Assembly (NCBI GenBank): GCA_030686995.1
Contig: CM060709.1
Location: 307,353,857 to 307,417,856, forward strand
DNA: 64,000 nucleotides
Origin: Artemisia argyi
Taxonomy: Eukaryota; Streptophyta; Magnoliopsida; Asterales; Asteraceae
Reading direction: 5' to 3'
The position numbers and the translations under genes were made by a program. Each line of letters begins with the position of its first letter. Position 1 is the first letter of the stretch. Below are positions 1 to 11,822 of the stretch, one piece after another. Below the pieces are notes generated by a model, which saw only the letters and a list, made by a program, of their open reading frames with translations, made no database searches and had not been told where the DNA came from.

Positions 1-619
1 TTGAATATTGAGGACAATATTCATTTCTAGTGTGGGGGATGGAAATTCTGGCGAATTTTATCACTTATATACCCTTGTATGCCCTTTTTCCAAAAATGGC
101 CAAAATTTAAAAAAAAATTTCATTTGGTGTTAGTGTTTTACACTAAACACAACAAATGGTAATCAATCCACCATGTCTAACACACATAAGGATTGGCTAA
201 TCCAGGAGCAAACGGCTCTTGGTAAAGATATCTCAAACCCGTTGATGGCTTGCAATTTGCCAAAAATTGTATGGTTCCTCAACTCCCCATCATCCTCAAA
301 AGATAATGAGTTGGCTAGCCCGCAAGATTATGGCTTGTGGTAAAGGCCGTGGAAAAACCATAATTGGTAATCAGCTCACCAAGATGTTGACTATTCCATC
401 AAGAGTTGGCTAGTCTAGAAGCAAACGGCTTTTGGTAAAGACTAATCAAATCCGTTGACAGCTGATGATTTGCTCAAAATCACACGGTTATCAGGTGTAC
501 CACAGTTCTCACACCTGGCTACTCCAGAAGTGATGACTTTTGGTAAAGAGTTTTTTTTCAAATCCATTAAGTTTTCTCAAAAGATTGCTAGGGACTAGCA
601 ATAGTTTAGTGTGGGGGAT
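1..619 (+). mobile_element. 3' internal end of an LTR retrotransposon, with degenerate tandem repeats
   Basis: This non-coding stretch precedes a polypurine tract (GTGTGGGGGAT at 610-619) and a probable LTR start at 620. A second copy of the purine-rich motif (AGTGTGGGGGAT) lies at 30-41. Between about 190 and 590 an imperfect unit recurs roughly four times. Its recognisable parts are GGCTA-x-CC-x-AGAAG, then ACGGCTTTTGGTAAAG, then AAATCCGTTGA, with unit starts near 193, 313, 408 and 526. Tandem repeats in front of the PPT are common in Ty3/gypsy elements such as Athila and Tat/Ogre. The lineage assignment is inference because no coding domain is in view. Confidence 0.5.
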
Positions 620-2350
620 TGATGAGTGTCTAAATACTCATCATTTTATACCAATCTGAACTGCTAAAACATACAAAAACACTCAAATATGTATCAAAAT
701 ACTTAAAAAATCTTAAAGGTGTGTTTTATATGTTTCAAATGCAAAATATGCAAAAACAGATGAAAAACGAACAAAGTTTGCATAATTGGCAGTTTCAGTC
801 CCTCAAATTTCACAATTTGGCAAAACTAGTCCCTGAAGGTTTTAAATGAATAAAAAGTCAACTTAAGTCCTTGGGAAACAAAAAATGTTCACAAATGATC
901 CCTGGATGAAAGTTTACACAATCTGGCAACTTTTACCCCTCAAGTTACAAAATTGGCAGAATAAGTCCCTGGGTATTCAAAACTTGGAAATTTACAAATA
1001 ATACCCTTGTACTATGCATGAATTACAAAATGGAACAATTTTGATAACTTTTGGAAATTTACATTTTCAACCCCTCAAAATCCAAAAATTAAATAAAAGG
1101 TCCTTTAAGTTTATTAAATACAAAAATACAAACTTTGGTAATTGTGTTATTATGTATTGGCAGGTTTGGTCCTTTGAAGAAAGTTTGGAATATTGGCAGT
1201 CAAAGCCCCTCAAGAATTCAGTTTGTACAATATTAGTCCTTGGGCTTATTTATACTAAAAACACAAACGGATCCTTAATATAAATCCAAACACAAACCAA
1301 CACCAACACCAGCCCACCATCTTGGCCCAACAAACAACCCGGCCCTCTTTGATATCAAAATTGGTCAAACGGTCAACCCCCGCCCAAAACCAGAACCACT
1401 GTTCACCATCCCTTCCATACCACTGAGTCACCAAACCAGGGTGGTTTTGTGCCACCTCCCCCCTCCACTTGCCTACCCCAGCTCACATACTACTCCCTGC
1501 CACCTCTCAAACCTATCCCACTCCATAATAAATGCTTCCCCACCTTCAAACACTCCACCTCTTCACCCTTACCCCTGTTTTCACTCATACTTAGCCCCCA
1601 AGCTCAAAAAGATATCTCAACTTGTTCCCTCCACCTCTACATATGTACAAGAAGCATTGAATGCTCCTCAAACCGCCTCAACTGTCACAAAAGACTTTGG
1701 CGCCAAAAGTGGATTTAAACGATTGAGATCAATTGGACAAATTCAAGGGTCAAGATTGAAAGTATAACTTATGAGTGACCTCCAAGTAGTTCTGAGACTA
1801 TAAAAGAAGGAAGAGAAGCACAGGAAAGCCTACCTTGGCCTTAAGCCAATGTCACCTTAGACTAGTGTAATTTTTAATGCTTTCATTTAAATTAAATGTC
1901 ATTTACAGCTTTAATTAGTGTAATGGAACTCATATTAGTGTAATGGAATTCTAATCTCAGTTTAATTATAAGTCTCTTTTACATTTCAAGTTCTTCAATA
2001 TTTTCCTTTATTTCAAGTTATTTACATTTCTGTTGATTATTGTTGTTTGATGGACTCTTTAGGTCACATAGGCTCCTGACAAAGCTAATGAAAGCTTTTA
2101 GATACATTAAATCAGTCATAGTCTTTAAAATCAAAAATCACTAAAAAATAGAGAAAATAGAAAATAATCCAAAAATCATGAGTTCTTGGGTGATTCTGCT
2201 TGGAGCATGGCAAATTATGGATGACCATGGTTTAGATACCTCATGGGAGGTTATAGGTTATGGTTTGGTCCTTGGTTTCCAAAGTCTCAGTTGATTCACC
2301 TTGTAAGTCCACTTTTACAATTTTTGCTTTTTATGGCTTAAGTTATCTAT
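620..2350 (+). mobile_element. Putative 3' LTR (start clear, end unknown)
   Basis: The stretch begins with TG directly after the polypurine tract. Its first 24 bases form a perfect inverted repeat (arms TGATGAGT and ACTCATCA, 620-643). A TATA-box-like TATAAAAG at 1799-1806 is a plausible U3/R promoter. No long ORF is credible here; the proline-rich frames around 1441-1767 look like C-rich non-coding sequence. I could not find the matching CA end or a primer-binding site, so the right border is a guess and the LTR could extend well beyond 2350. Confidence 0.4.
1799..1806 (+). promoter_or_regulatory. TATA box of the putative LTR promoter
   Basis: TATAAAAG lies about 1.18 kb into the putative LTR, at the U3/R position expected for a retrotransposon promoter. 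It is supported only by sequence and position. Confidence 0.35.
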
Positions 2351-4155
2351 CTGTCTTAATTTCTTCTTTTCTGTGTTTATTTGTTGTTAGTTAATGTAAT
2401 TATAGCTTAAAATTATGTGTTCATGTTTTGGAATTGATTGTGCTTGAAATTTCCATTTTCACTGTCATATGCTTGATTTTTGAGAATCCTAGGTATACCT
2501 TTGTGTGACTACTTATGTATACTGAAAAAGTTCTAATTTACCCAGTGAAAACCTCTGGATTTGATGAAATTAGTTTATGCAATAATATGGATTGAATATC
2601 TCAATTTGGTTCTATAAAAGGAGTGTTTGGAACTGCTGATTCCAGGATGATTAAATGAACCTAAGTTGTTGTTTTTGGTGGATATATGGTATACTAAGTT
2701 CTTTGAGGGTTGACAATCCATCAAACCTATTGCATATTTATATAAAAGTCAAAATCAACAAATTAGACCACTCATTTGATCAATGAGATGATTTTCAAAG
2801 CCATACTCACCAAATCTGTTTAAAAGTTGTTAATACTTGTTTATTTCATGTTCTTGTAACATATTATGTCTTATTCAGTCATTAAATTCAGATCAATGTT
2901 GATCAAAGTCAACTTTGATCATAAAACTTAAAAAGTCAAAATTTAGTTTTTCAGGTTTTTGAATAAACTTAGAATTTTGTGTAGGATTTAATGCTAAGTT
3001 TTAGAACTTGTGCTTGTAGCATGTTTTAGTTTAGCTGCTTATCTGTTTGTATGAATTTTGTTAATTTTTAGTTTAGCTTATTTCTAGCTTTTAATTGTGC
3101 TTATTTAAGCATGTTTTTGCCCTGTGTCACCAGTGGACTGTCAAGTTCATGAGCTTGTCAAAGTCTCATGACTTGACCCCACTCAGTGAATTTGGCTTCT
3201 TTGTTATGCTTTAGTATCATATTTGTTATGTGTATGCTTGTTTGTTATTTTTTAGCTTATTAAGTAGCTTAATCAACCCACCTTTTTTGTTCACCTTACT
3301 CCCTTCACTGAAGCAAACAGTGAAGGTGAGCACTTTTTAATAAGCCCATAACAAGCTCCTCACAGAGCTTAAGAGTGTTAGCTTGGCTTTTCACAAAGCC
3401 AAGCAAGTCAGCTTATAGTCTCAGTGCTAGTTGAGCTATTGTGAGCTTATTAAATAAGCCAAATGAGAGCTTGATAGTTTGCCCATTCACAACATACCCC
3501 TGATTGCTCAGGGGTATTACACCATTTCCACAAGCCTCTCACAAGCTCATTAGTGATCACAAGCCTGTGTGGCTTGGCGTTTTAGGAAGCCTGACAACCC
3601 AGCTTCATGATCCTGCACTAAAATCTCACCTTGTAGCTTATTTACATAGGCTGCAACTAGCTTAAACTTATCACACCATGAAAAGCTATGCTGAGTTCTT
3701 AGCTTACTTCACCAATTTTACTATATTTCATAAGCTCACAAAAAGCTCACCTGTTGGACTTAGCTTATGAGATTTGCTTCTTTGGGAAGCTTATCAACTA
3801 GGTTTCATGATCCAGTGCTTAATTCTTATGTTGTATCTTATCTAATAGGGCTGCAACATGCTTTTTGTTTGTCCCATTTCCTGAGCACTTAAGCCAGTAC
3901 CATTAAATTCAGGAAATGGAAGCTTTTTCATAAGCCTCTCAAAAGCTCATCAGTGGACCCCACTTGATGAGCTTTGGCTTTTTGGAAAGCCATACACCTC
4001 AGCTAGTTACTCAAAAGCTTAGTTTGGTCTTTTCAGCTTATTCACTAAGCTTATTTTGCCTCTCTAAATAGTTGCAGGGGTGTTTGGATCTGTGTACTCA
4101 GGGAATTGCTTATTTGCTTATTTTGAGCTTATAAGTTAATTCCAGTACACAAGCT

Positions 4156-4248
<93 letters not shown>

Positions 4249-6186
4249 TTGTATATATACTTTTTATACTTTACTTTCAAATATGGAGCTTATTATAGGC
4301 TTAACAAGCCTCAAATCCATCCAAGTTAAGCCCAAAAAGGCTTAACTGTCTAAACCATAAGCTTGTGCTTATAAGCACTTATCAGTGTTTATTTTTGTTC
4401 ATATACACTTATTATACTTGTACATATACACACATACCTTTATTTCACAATGTACAGCTTTTTCAAGCTTATCATGAGCTTAATACTCCACTGAGAGTCC
4501 AAAAGCTCATCTGAGTGAGTAATAAGCCCACGTTTGGCTTATTTCTAGATTCTATAAGTTTTATTTTCATAATATATGTATAATATCTGTATATATATAA
4601 CTCTATAAAAAGAAAAACCAAAATCAACCTTTAACAAAAGTGATAGCTTCTATTTAAGGAGTTTGAGCTTATTTGGCTAACTGAGATGGAAATAAGCTGT
4701 CACAGAGCTTATTTCCAAGTTTTATAAAAGTTGGTTTTGTTAAAGTTATATATTTTTACTTGTTATATAGTTTTGCAAAAAGAAAAATCAAAAATAAAAT
4801 AAAAATGCAAAAATGGGTGTGGGTGGATTCGAACTCAGGACCTCAAGGCTAGTATCATGCATAAGTACCCACACCCCTTCCATTTGCTCTGGGGCACCAG
4901 TTCCGTAAGTTCATGAACCATCAATATACTTAAGGGTGTTTTGGCCCTTTGGCTTATTTGGACTGTGCAGCTTATTCCAGCTTATTGGAATAAGCTGTTG
5001 ACCCAAAAATATTTTTCCCAGTTTCTTCATAATATAAATTACTTTCCATAATTTTTTCATATTTTTTACTGTTCATATAATATATATAATAATTAATATA
5101 GTTTAAATACCTTTTAGGATATAATTAGTAATATATTTTTAAAACGGCTTATTTATAATTTTTATAAACTTTTTATATTTTTTATGGATTCCTGAGATGA
5201 TTAAGTACATTTATAAAAAGTTTCATAATTTTATAAATTAGTTTAGTATGTATAATAATTAAATTAGTCTAATTAGTTTATATAAGTTTAAATAGTTTTT
5301 AATTAAGTTTTCTTATTTTTTGTATATAAAATATAGTTTTTATATTTTTCTTAGCTTCTTATAAGAATTTTAGAATTATGTAAAAAGTTTTAGATTTTAG
5401 TTTGCTAATTTAGTATTTATAATAATTAAATAATAGTATTAGTAATTAAATAAATAGTAAATAATTAATAGTAAATAGAATAATTGTATAATAAATATAT
5501 TTTTAGTTTCAAAATTTCTTTTATATCAGTTTAAACTTTTCTAAGTTTTTGTTTTATTTATTTAGGTTTATTTTACATTTTCTTATTATTTAGGTAATTA
5601 ATAAATAGTAAATAAAAAGTTTTTAATTAGAGTAATTAATATAACACTTGTAAATATTATTTTAAATAAATTATAATTATAAGTAAATATTTTAAGTTTA
5701 CTTAATTTGCATTTAAGCCGTTAAGGCATGCAAATTCCATCTTTGAAAATGTTTTGTTTTATTCGTTACGTTTACGTTTATTTAAACTTAAACGTACGTT
5801 TGTAAATATCCTTTACTATTTTAGGGTTTCTGATTGCACGTTTCTTAAACATGTAGCTGTGACAGAGCTATTACTATTCACATTCCAGTGTTAGTCATTC
5901 AGATTTCCATTTTTCTATATACATATTATTTCAACACATTACAAGTCATTGTACTATCACGCACACCTCGTTGGGACATAACGACCCGGGGATGTACTTT
6001 TCTGTACTCACATACTTTTCTGTACTTAACTCCCACGGATTAACTTTGCTAGTTTCTCCCGGGCTCCATTTAGATATTACGGTTAACCATTCACAAGTGG
6101 TTAGCTTGTGTGATAAATAAGTGACGGTTCGGGAGGAATCAATGGTCCAAAGTGAGATTCTACCATTATTTGATCCTAAGAACGCT
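2351..6186. other. AT-rich non-coding region, rich in AGCTTA-type words
   Basis: No coding sequence is recognisable here. From about 3040 to 4990 the words AGCTTA, GCTTATT, AATAAGC and AAGCTCA recur dozens of times in both orientations. From about 5000 to 5720 the sequence is extremely AT-rich. A B-box-like GGATTCGAAC at 4829-4838 recalls tRNA-derived repeats but is not a tRNA. Sequence near 5960-6140 (CGACCCGGGG, TCTCCCGGGC) is GC-richer and may be the end of an LTR or a retroelement UTR. I see nothing else assignable. Confidence 0.5.
4161..4247. repeat. (AT)n microsatellite
   Basis: An uninterrupted AT dinucleotide run of about 87 bp. Confidence 0.95.
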
Positions 6187-7242
6187 CTAGGCTTGAGGCA
6201 AGTGAGAGATGGCGTTAAGACGCTCCAAGATGTTGTTAAGGATAAACCTCATTTCATCTTGAAGTTGATGTACCAAGATGTTGCACCACTCACTTAGGTG
6301 AGCGGTTCTTTCGCACATGGTGCAATCATGGCGAGGAGGTGGTGGTTGCGGAAGTTGGTTTGGAGTTGGTGGATCATTGGTGGTGGTTGAAACATTTGCG
6401 GGAGCAAAGGTGGATGGTTGAGAGGTGTGTCGGTTTCCTACAATAGATGAGTACATTGCGGTTTGGAAATCCATGGCTTGGGTGAGATGAGAGTTTGGAG
6501 ATTTGGTCCACAAGGAAGCTTCAATTTCCTCATAAGTAGGAAATATGGATTCAAACCGGTTGGAAAAGTCATGAGGTGGTTGTTGTTGTTGATCATGATG
6601 ATGAAAGCTTGGTTCTCCATAAAGAGGACCATGGATGTCATTGTAAATGGGATGGAACAACAATGGTTGTTGATGATGATGATCTTGATCATGTGGAAAT
6701 ATGGAAGGTATAGCATGCTTGTAAGCCAAATGCTCTATTAGCGATGATTGATGAGGTTTTTCCTCCAATGGGTTACTTGGTTGAGACCGAGGTTGTTGTT
6801 GAGTTTCCATTTGTTCCATAGTATCAAAAAGTGGCAATGGTGGTGGATTTGATGATCTTGGTGGAAGGTCATCCAAAGTTTCCATAAATGGATGTGGTGA
6901 TGTTGGTGGTGTTTTGAAGAGTTCCATAGGTGTCATTTTTGGTGATTGAGGTGATGGAGTTTTTGAAGGTTGACTTGGTGTCGAAGGTGGTGTTGGATCA
7001 CTTGGAGTTATGGTTGGTGGAGTGGTGATTTTGTTAGCAATGCAAGGGTTTGGAGATGGTGTTGGAGTAGCAAGGTTTAGGAAGTTGTTATCATTGATGG
7101 GTGATGAAATATTGAGGGATGAATCACTTGATGATGATGAGCTAACTTGGATTGTTTTGTTGAAACAACAAGGTTTGACGCTTATTCTAGCGGTTCTCCT
7201 AATTGGTCTTGATGATTTGGATGAGGTGGTGGATTTTGTCAT
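6187..7242 (-). CDS. Proline- and serine-rich protein encoded behind copia pol (function unknown)
   Basis: An open frame of 351 codons starts at a Met followed by TKSTTSSKSSRPIRRTAR. The same frame stays open upstream to 7419, but 7242 is preferred because a TATA-like CTATAAATTG lies about 85 bp upstream (near 7325-7335). The protein has a basic N-terminus, a long Pro/Ser/Thr-rich middle (many SPP, TPP and PSP), a His/Gln-rich stretch, and a C-terminal portion with CTMCERTAH that looks helical. No catalytic motif is visible. In Asteraceae copia elements, similar disordered proteins accompany the env-like ORF; this is my recollection, not a search. It could equally be one more exon of the preceding ORF. 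Confidence 0.5.
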   Translation of the reverse strand: MTKSTTSSKSSRPIRRTARISVKPCCFNKTIQVSSSSSSDSSLNISSPINDNNFLNLATPTPSPNPCIANKITTPPTITPSDPTPPSTPSQPSKTPSPQSPKMTPMELFKTPPTSPHPFMETLDDLPPRSSNPPPLPLFDTMEQMETQQQPRSQPSNPLEEKPHQSSLIEHLAYKHAIPSIFPHDQDHHHQQPLLFHPIYNDIHGPLYGEPSFHHHDQQQQPPHDFSNRFESIFPTYEEIEASLWTKSPNSHLTQAMDFQTAMYSSIVGNRHTSQPSTFAPANVSTTTNDPPTPNQLPQPPPPRHDCTMCERTAHLSEWCNILVHQLQDEMRFILNNILERLNAISHLPQA

Positions 7243-7540
7243 TGCAAGACTTTGGTAGGAGTAGAAGTATGAGATTAAGAGAAGTGAAGGTGGTGGTGTG
7301 AATTGGATGTGTGAATTGTTGAACAATTTATAGGAAGAGCAAGATATGGAAATTGGTGTTTGGATTTGATGTTGATCCATACAATGTTGGAGGTTTCTAA
7401 TCATATGGTAGAGTTCCAAGAAGTTGTCAAATCATTAGAAGTCAATCCAATGGAGTTGGATGGAGTGAAAGACTAAGTGGGGAAGTAAATGCTATGTGAT
7501 CATGGTGGATACATGTTGTCAGGTTGTTCCATGGATTTGG

Positions 7541-7592
7541 AGGAACCAAAGGAATGGTTCCTTCCTTGTATTGTAAAGGTTCCTTGGGTTAG
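7541..7592. repeat. GGAACCAAA / GGTTCC motif cluster
   Basis: GGAGGAACCAAAGGAATGG is followed by GGTTCC twice (about 7556 and 7585). This is a looser copy of the inverted motif found elsewhere in the copia element. Confidence 0.6.
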
Positions 7593-7753
7593 TTTAGGAA
7601 AATTTGAAATTTTGGTGGGAATGATGATGCTATTGGTTAATGTGTGATTAGATAGCTCTAGAATTACTGATAAATAATAACTAGCATGTAGGAAGCAAGT
7701 TTGGATCCTAAGGATTGGTAGAAAAATTCAGAAAATTCAAGAATCAAAATTTG

Positions 7754-7890
7754 CTGAAGTATGGCGGAACCAATCAACAACACGACCGGAACCCAAATTT
7801 GGGTTCCGCCGTATCCGTCAGCAGAAAACTTGGAGGAACCAAGTTGGATAACGGACGGAACCAAAAATTTGGTTCCGTCGTATCCGTGGA
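7754..7890. repeat. Cluster of CGGAACC...GGTTCCG palindromes
   Basis: Two long inverted repeats lie here. 7787-7808 is a perfect 22-bp palindrome (CGGAACCCAAA and its complement). 7854-7879 has 12-bp arms GACGGAACCAAA and TTTGGTTCCGTC around two bases. Both are followed by GTATCCGT. Additional half-sites lie at 7764-7771 and 7835-7841. Confidence 0.85.
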
Positions 7891-8237
7891 GCCTCAGATT
7901 TGAGACAGAGCGTATTTCACGACTACGTGAGTTTTCCGAATTCCAAATTTTTTCATAAAACTTAAGCAATCAATTTTTTGTAGATGAAAGAAACAAAAAT
8001 TGCAGGTAGAAACATGCTTACCTATATAGTTTAAGAGAGCGATTCTAGCACTCAAAATTTTGGCCCAAAAGTGAAAATAGCATAATACCAAATTCTTATC
8101 CCCTGCAAATTTTGTTAGTTCACACATAATCCATAAACATAATATCATCCTAAGACATCATAAAATCATAACATAACATTGTTTTGATGACCAAATTGTT
8201 TAAATGCACTCTTGTGCCAAACACACTCTTATCTCGC

Positions 8238-9345
8238 TCATTTCTTATTCACCTTCTTGTAGATCTTCCCAAGGTATCTCCCAAAGCATTTCCACATGCC
8301 TTTGGTTTGTTTGTACTCTTCCGACTCATTTGGTATGGTTGGAAGTTGTGAGAGGTACTCAAGAGGAGGGAGCCTAGAGTTTGGTAGATTGTCATCTTCA
8401 CTCATGGAGGATGATGATGATGAGGATGGAGGGTGAGGACATTTACCTTTGGCTTTGTAGACTCGCTCATCACTCAATGGCACAAAGGTGTGAGGAATGA
8501 GAGGATAATCTAGGCGACAACCTCTAGGAGTTGGAGGGATGGGTTCACAAAACCTAAAGAGACGGGTGAGAAGCATCCCGTATGGAAGAGCGGTGGTACC
8601 TTGAACCGAGATGTTTGCCCCTTTTGGAAATGTAGTAGGCTAAGTTGAAGGTTTGTCGGGTGGAAACACTATAGAGGATGTAGGAGAGACAAGTGTTGAT
8701 ATGGTCCCTATTTCCTAAAGTGCTAATGACATTGGCCCTAATGATCTCCTCCCATTTCAAGAATTGTGGTCTCAACTCATTGAGCTCCATCCCAAAGGGG
8801 TCTTTGGCTACTTCCTCTCCTCCTCAGGTTCTCCTAGTGTGAGAAGTCCTAACAAAAATATGGTCACGAATTTCTTCTTTGCTCACTAAAGGGGTATCAT
8901 AAGGATGAATGTGGTCATGGATTGAGTCAAGAGTTGAAAGTGGCCATTTGTCGGTGTAAAGACATGTGCCCCGATTAGGAACACGAAGGACTTGAGCAAA
9001 TTGATCTAAAGTGATTTCAATGTCATGTTGGTTGATAGAAAAGTTTAGTGACATGAGACCTTCATCATCCGTGCTAAGGGTCACGGAAGCATAGAATTAT
9101 AGGATGAAACGAGGACAAATTGGCTCATCTATGTCTAAGAGACAATCAAAGTCAACAAAAGAGAGTTGTTCCCTAATGTTGGTTCCGGTAAGGAAAGTAG
9201 GATCAATGGTTCTACCCTCATGAACATAACGCCTCTCAAGGTTCTTAAAGATTTCTACTTGGGCCGAGGTTAGCCCTTTGGTCTTGTGGTGTTTGGGTAG
9301 GTATTTGGTGGTGTCTTTGTGGTCATAGAAGGTTACGGGAGGCAT
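8238..9345 (-). pseudogene. env-like / 'plant transposon protein' ORF behind copia pol, broken
   Basis: The frame starts with MPPVTFYDHKD at 9345 and runs through residues resembling the protein that commonly follows copia pol in Asteraceae. Recognisable points are PRFIL, FYAS, the block ITLDQFAQVLRVP, NRDHINTCLSYILY and YGMLLTRLFRF. Breaks are visible: an in-frame TAA at 9097-9099, an in-frame TGA at about 8824-8826, and a 1-nt frameshift in an AAAA/GGGG run near 8625. The C-terminus is serine-rich and then basic. A splice-acceptor-like TTTCTAG lies just upstream of the start, fitting a spliced 5' leader. The role of this ORF family is not established; membrane or capsid-like roles have been proposed for SIRE env-like ORFs. 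Confidence 0.6.
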
Positions 9346-10173
9346 GATGAACCTAGAAACATAATTATCAAAATTTTAGCTTATGTAAGTAATGGTTTAA
9401 GTATTAAAAATTCTAGTGTGTGCCTATAAGAAAACAATATGGAGTTGTGATTATCTCGACTCATTTTAATGTCTAAAATGGTTTTATTTATGCAAATTTT
9501 GTGTAAATTTTGAGATAATCCAAATGCTCCTAGTTTAATGTAGCTACGTTTGAATGTACCCGAAGATACATATTAGTTATGTATCCCCTTTATCATTCAA
9601 GAGACATAATGCAAGTGATGTTTTAAACATAACATTTTTATTTTGTATTATCAATGAAAAGCTATTTTTCCTAAATGTGAGAAGATTTTTCAAAATTTTG
9701 ACATGGGGTGTTTGGTATAATGTGATAATGTCTTACAAGATGCAATTCCTAACTAATGAAAAACATAAATTGTTTTGTTTATGACAAATTTTCTTCATGA
9801 ATTCCTAAGTTGATGCATAACCCCAAGTTTTTAGTTTTTGTGCATAAATAGAGTTTCCTAGACACAGATCAGGAGAGTAATTGTGTTTAGAATACTTACA
9901 ATGATGGTAGGAATGAAGAGTGGCTGAGCAAGAACCCTAATTTTCGTGTGAAAATGGATATAGAAGTGAATAGTAAATGTTTTTGGTGAGTGTTATAGAG
10001 TATGGGACTTATATGGTTTAATATATAAAAAGAGAACATGTACAGATGGTTGACGTACTGGGCGGAACCAAAAAGAGGGATCCGCCCTTTGATTTTATTG
10101 GTTCCGTCAGTCCTGCAGGTTAAGGACATGAAATTTTTGTTTTTAATTTCTACGATTTTATTTAACGTTTGAA
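9346..10173 (-). other. Spacer between pol and the env-like ORF, with a putative internal promoter and leader intron
   Basis: On the minus strand this region has a TATA-like TTTATATATTAAACC (about 10005-10020), then a leader-like segment. A donor-like GTAAGT follows at about 9890-9900, and an acceptor-like TTTCTAG at about 9353 sits next to the ATG at 9345. This could be a separate transcription unit for the downstream ORF. An inverted GGCGGAACC...GGTTCCG pair lies at 10061-10107. No other coding signal is seen. Confidence 0.35.
10061..10107. repeat. GGCGGAACC...GGTTCCG inverted repeat
   Basis: GGCGGAACCAAAAA is followed by GGATCCGCC and then TTGGTTCCG. This is another copy of the palindromic motif spread through the copia element. 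Confidence 0.75.
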
Positions 10174-11652
10174 CTATGAAGTAGGTTCCATAAGTCCTAG
10201 TCCTAGTCTAAGAAGATTAAATGGTTCACGTTTAAGAGGTTTTGTAAGAATGTCGGCAATGTTGTCTTCGGAGGACACTTTCTCGATGGAGATGTTTCCT
10301 TTTTGAACATTGTCTCGAAGGAAATGATGACGAATTTCTATATGTTTAGTACGAGCATGTTGGACAGGATTTTTACTTAGGTCGATGGCTCCTTTGTTGT
10401 CGCAAAGGATAGATACGTCTTTAGTCACAATTCCGTAGTCCACGAGCGCTTGCTTCATCCAAAGAGCTTGTTGTCATGCTTTTCCGGCCGACACGTATTC
10501 GGCTTCCGTTGTTGAGATGGCGAGTGCCGTTTGCTTCTTTGAGAACCATGAGGTGAGACAATGTCCAACAAAAGTACAAATACCACTTGTACTTTTTCTA
10601 TCAACATAGTCACCGACATGATCCGAGTCGGCATACACTATGGTTTCTACACCCGTTCCTTTAGGATACCATAATCCTAGATGTGTAGTGCCTTTGATGT
10701 ACCTAAAAATCGTTTTTACGGCTTTAAGATGGATTGTTTTGAGATCTTCTTGAAAACGAGCACATAGACAAACGCTAAACATAATGTCGGGTCTACTAGC
10801 CGTGAGATAAAGTAGACTACCAATCATACCCCTATATTTAGTGTTATCTACGGATTCACTTTCCTCATCCTTTGTGAGTTTGGTTTCCGAGGACATAGGC
10901 GTTTTGATAGGTTTTGAATCTTCTAAACCAAATTTCTTAAGCATGTCTTTTATGTATTTAGATTAATTAAATAATATCCCATCTTATAATTGTTTAATTT
11001 GAAGTCCTAAGAAAAAGTTGAGTTCTCCCATCATACTCATCTCAAACTCATCATGCATGATTTTAGAGAAATCATTGCAAAGCTCTTGACAAGTTGATCC
11101 GAATATTATGTCATCAACATAAATTTGAACTATGATAATATGTGATTCATTCTTCTTAGTGAAGAGAGTGTTGTCAACTAGGCCCATGGTATACCTATGA
11201 TCAACTAGGAAGGCTTTAAGTCGATCATACTATGCTTTTGGAGCTTTCTTAAGTCCGTATAAAGCTTTTTTAAGTTTGTAAACATGATTAGGTTTTTCAA
11301 AGTCGGTAAAGCCTGGAGGTTGAGCAACATAAACTTCTTAATTAATAAAACCATTTAAGAATGCACTTTTGACGTCCATTTGAAAAAGTTTAAAGTCATG
11401 TGCGCATGCATATGCAAGTAAGATTCTAATTGAGTCGAGCCTAGCAACCGGAGCAAAAGTTTCATCGTGGTCAATGCCTTCTTGTTGATTATAACCTTGT
11501 GCTACTAGCCTAGCTTTGTTTCTAGACACAACTCCGTTTTCATCCATTTTATTTCGAAAGACCCATTTTGTTCCAATTATAGTTTGATTCTTTGGTTGAG
11601 GAACTAGTGTCCAAACATCATTTCTAATAAATTTGTTCAATTCTTCTTGCAT
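10174..11652 (-). pseudogene. copia reverse transcriptase and RNase H region, interrupted
   Basis: Read on the minus strand, RT starts with MQEELNKF followed by [22 protein letters not shown] and [11 protein letters not shown]. The catalytic YVDD is intact (codons 11110-11121). The RNase H part follows with YADSDHVGDYVDRKSTSG, AISTTEAEYVS and the terminal ADILTKPL block. In-frame stops break it after the FLNGFIN block (about 11338), in KAPKA-stop-YDRLK (TGG to TAG), around 10984 and 10945 (between LGLQIKQL and SKYIKDML), and after SAGKA (10474). The copy cannot make a continuous Pol. Confidence 0.85.
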
Positions 11653-11822
11653 AGCTATTATCCAAGATTCATCACTTATAGCTTCTTTTATATTTTTAGG
11701 TTCAATGGTTGATATAAAACAAAAATAGTTACTTTCATTTTGAGCTTTTGATCTTAAGGTTCTTTCATTAAGTTTACCTATGACACCATCTAATGGATGG
11801 CTTTTAGATTCTTTGACATTGA

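Noticed and set aside
1441..1767. Proline/serine/threonine-rich plus-strand frames in the putative LTR
   Set aside because: Two overlapping frames in C-rich DNA with no recognisable domain; coding use is unlikely.
4829..4838. B-box-like GGATTCGAAC suggesting a tRNA gene
   Set aside because: No A-box, anticodon arm or acceptor pairing; at best a tRNA-derived repeat fragment.
6463..7258. Plus-strand frames opposite the proline-rich ORF
   Set aside because: Shadows of the minus-strand ORF; no domain or start context.
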